Assembly: GCF_004364775.1 (NCBI RefSeq)
Contig: NZ_SOAL01000007.1
Location: 186,001 to 250,000 of the forward strand
Length of the DNA stretch: 64,000 nt
From: Comamonas sp. JUb58
GTDB lineage: Bacteria > Pseudomonadota > Gammaproteobacteria > Burkholderiales > Burkholderiaceae_C
Direction: 5' to 3'
Both the position numbers and the translations under genes were made by a program. The stretch's first letter is position 1. Every line of letters begins with the position of its first letter. The notes below the pieces were generated by a model. That model was not told the DNA's origin and did not search any database. It was given only the letters and a program-made list of their open reading frames with translations. Below are positions 62,549 through 64,000 of the stretch, in pieces.

Positions 62549-62958
62549 CTGAGCGCATCAGCCTCTCCCTATGGGAGCCCATCCAAGCGCATAAGGCCCT
62601 CATGCATGCGTGGGGCTTCGTCAAGCCGTGGATTCTGTCCGGCCACCGACTCACCCTGGAGATTCGGCCCGAGAAGCGCAACGATGCGCAGAATCGCCGG
62701 CTGTGGGCGATGCTCTCCGACATCTCCGCCCAGGTGGATTGGCACGGCCACCGCCTGACTACTGAGGAGTGGAAGGATGTTTTCAGCGCCGCGCTCAAGC
62801 GCACCAAGGTGGTGCCAGGCCTGGATGGCGGATTTGTCGTCTGCGGCCAGTCCACCTCAAAGATGACCAAGGCCGAGATGGCAGAGCTGCAGACCCTGAT
62901 GGAGGCTTTCGGGGCTGAGCGGGGCGTTCGGTTCAAGGCGGTGGAGGTCGAGGCATGA
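62545..62958 (+). CDS. ninB: Recombination protein NinB (Orf)
   Basis: 137 residues of the lambda NinB/Orf family, a recombination mediator that binds SSB and ssDNA. The signature (LEIRPEKRNDAQNRRLWAMLSDISAQVDWHG...LTTEEWKDVFSAALKR...VVPGLDGGFVVCGQSTSKMTKAEMAELQTLMEAFGAERGV) is clear across the length. In the nin region with ninG, as in lambda. Confidence 0.9.
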   Translation: MTERISLSLWEPIQAHKALMHAWGFVKPWILSGHRLTLEIRPEKRNDAQNRRLWAMLSDISAQVDWHGHRLTTEEWKDVFSAALKRTKVVPGLDGGFVVCGQSTSKMTKAEMAELQTLMEAFGAERGVRFKAVEVEA

Positions 62959-63068
62959 AGGATGTTGCATTCTTCACAATGCTCTGCGGCTTCGTTCTGG
63001 CTGCGCTGGGGCTACCAGGCTGGGGCTGGTTTCTGTTTGTGGCATTCATGTTTGGGGTGATGGCATGA
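62955..63068 (+). CDS. Small membrane phage protein (37 aa)
   Basis: MKDVAFFTMLCGFVLAALGL and a second hydrophobic stretch to GVMA: one long or two short TM helices. ATGA overlaps with ninB and ninG. Function unknown. Confidence 0.55.
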   Translation: MKDVAFFTMLCGFVLAALGLPGWGWFLFVAFMFGVMA

Positions 63069-63634
63069 CCTTCCGCCGCACCCGTTGCAAGCACTGCAAA
63101 CAGAAGCTAGAGCCCGGGCAGCGCCTGCTGCACCCAGGCTGCATTGATGAATTCGCCGTAGAAGAAGCTGCGCGCATTGAACGAAAGAAGGCCAAGGAGG
63201 CTCTGGCCGCTGCCAAGGTTGAGCGTGCTGAGATGAAGCGGAGGAAGGAGAAGTCACTGACTCTCTCGCAGAGAAAGGCCCGCGCTCAAGTGCAAGTAAA
63301 CGCATATGTGCGCCTGCGTGACGCTGACCTTCCCTGCATCTCTTGTGGACGCTTCCATCAAGGCCAATGGCACGCGGGGCATTACCGCAGCCGCGGTGCT
63401 GCAAGCAACTTGGCCCTTGACCCCCGAAACATCCATAAGCAATGCCAACCCTGTAACAACCACCTGCATGGCAACGCGATTGCATACAGGGCCGGACTGA
63501 TTGAGCGATATGGCGTGGAGTATGTGGAGGCGCTTGAGTCGGACAACGATTCCCGCCACTTGACCGCAGAAGAAGTAGACGCCATCCGAGACGAATACAG
63601 AGCAAAGACGAAAGAACTGAAAGGTAGACCATGA
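63065..63634 (+). CDS. ninG: Recombination protein NinG (Rap)
   Basis: 189 residues, lambda NinG/Rap-like junction nuclease. N-terminal CKHCKQKLEPG...HPGC zinc site, a basic coiled coil (residues 35-75), then the conserved block CISCGRFHQGQWHAGHYRSRGAASNLALDPRNIHKQCQPCNNHLHGN with HNH-like histidines and cysteines. Resolves recombination intermediates. Confidence 0.92.
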   Translation: MTFRRTRCKHCKQKLEPGQRLLHPGCIDEFAVEEAARIERKKAKEALAAAKVERAEMKRRKEKSLTLSQRKARAQVQVNAYVRLRDADLPCISCGRFHQGQWHAGHYRSRGAASNLALDPRNIHKQCQPCNNHLHGNAIAYRAGLIERYGVEYVEALESDNDSRHLTAEEVDAIRDEYRAKTKELKGRP

Positions 63635-64000
63635 GCATCACAGCAGAGCGTTACACAGCAGCAATGCATTCCAGCGACCTTTCGGACGAAGCCCACAAGA
63701 TCGGCCAGGTGGACCTGATCAAGGCAAGCGGCATGAGTAAGGCCAGTGTTGCATCCCACTACCTGCGGATCATCACCAAGCCCAGCCGGTCGGACATTGA
63801 GCGCATGCATGCCGAGCTGGTCCACGAGGCCATGACCAAGAAGGTGGCATCGCCCCACGATTCGGCGGCAGAGGCTATGGCCTGGCTGATCGACCAGAAG
63901 TGCAAGCCCTGCAATGGCACCGGCCTCAAGGTCAAGGAAGCCAAGACCTACACCTGCTCCAAGTGCAAGGGCACCATGCTGGCCCGCGAGCCCGGCAGCA
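63631..64000 (+). CDS. Zinc-finger phage protein at the Q position, 3' end outside window
   Basis: At least 123 residues from the ATG at 63631 (ATGA overlap with ninG). Helical N-terminus, then CKPCNGTGLKVKEAKTYTCSKCKGT, a DnaJ-like CxxCxGxG zinc motif. In lambdoid phages the gene after the nin region is the late antiterminator Q, and some Q proteins carry such a zinc finger. Q is therefore a candidate by position only. Confidence 0.5.
   Translation, partial: MSITAERYTAAMHSSDLSDEAHKIGQVDLIKASGMSKASVASHYLRIITKPSRSDIERMHAELVHEAMTKKVASPHDSAAEAMAWLIDQKCKPCNGTGLKVKEAKTYTCSKCKGTMLAREPGS

Overview
The window is GC-rich DNA from a beta-proteobacterium, most likely a member of the Comamonadaceae (Comamonas or a close relative). 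The evidence is the family mix (Bug/TctC solute receptor, type 2 PyrF, CbbA-type class II aldolase, uvrA-MFS-ssb order), the codon bias and an IS5-type transposase remnant. No rRNA, tRNA or CRISPR array was seen.

Positions 1 to about 42.46 kb are chromosome. In order: pyrF between two EamA transporters and a Bug receptor; an FAD oxidoreductase and a PQQ-type sugar dehydrogenase; uvrA with DUF4272 and GNAT genes downstream; an MFS exporter and ssb; a decayed IS5 transposase next to a Fic gene with repeated upstream boxes; a solute-binding protein, YbaK-like deacylase, rhomboid protease and membrane/TPR protein; mnmA, a penicillin-acylase-family lipoprotein, a Nudix hydrolase, pepP and pyk; a four-gene periplasmic cluster (imelysin, di-heme oxidoreductase, imelysin, DUF1513) that looks like iron handling; a PAP2 phosphatase, a two-component pair, fba, gor, an M48 protease with a pilin-like tail, a lipoprotein and fadD. 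Two intergenic foldback repeats (32.2 and 36.4 kb) look like dispersed elements.

From about 42.6 kb to the window end lies the left and central part of a lambda-like prophage; its right end is outside. A tyrosine integrase converges on an AlpA-like excisionase at the end of a long leftward early operon (55.5 to 43.8 kb). That operon carries many small genes, a solitary cytosine methyltransferase, a recombination set (Gp157, SSB-like protein, RecA-core ATPase) and a BrnT/BrnA-like toxin-antitoxin pair. At least seven intrinsic terminators interrupt it.

The immunity region spans 55.4 to 58.6 kb. A leftward promoter pL sits under two operators. An HTH repressor without a peptidase domain and a Cro-like protein diverge from two more operators with the same core, AGTC-S-GACT. 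Downstream of the repressor, on its strand, a soluble 289-residue protein and a 4-TM 147-residue protein reproduce the lambda cI-rexA-rexB layout. Between pL and this pair is a perfect LexA (SOS) box followed by a small HTH gene and a 90-residue gene, a candidate SOS-controlled antirepressor that would explain induction of a non-cleavable repressor. The rightward early operon encodes a CII-like regulator, an O-like initiator with five iterons inside its gene, a P-like loader, small zinc-ribbon and membrane proteins, NinB, NinG and a truncated zinc-finger gene at the usual position of antiterminator Q.

The items most worth following up are the RexAB-like exclusion module, the SOS-box antirepressor candidate with the paired OL/OR operators, and the terminator-studded pL operon that has a structured leader and no visible N gene.
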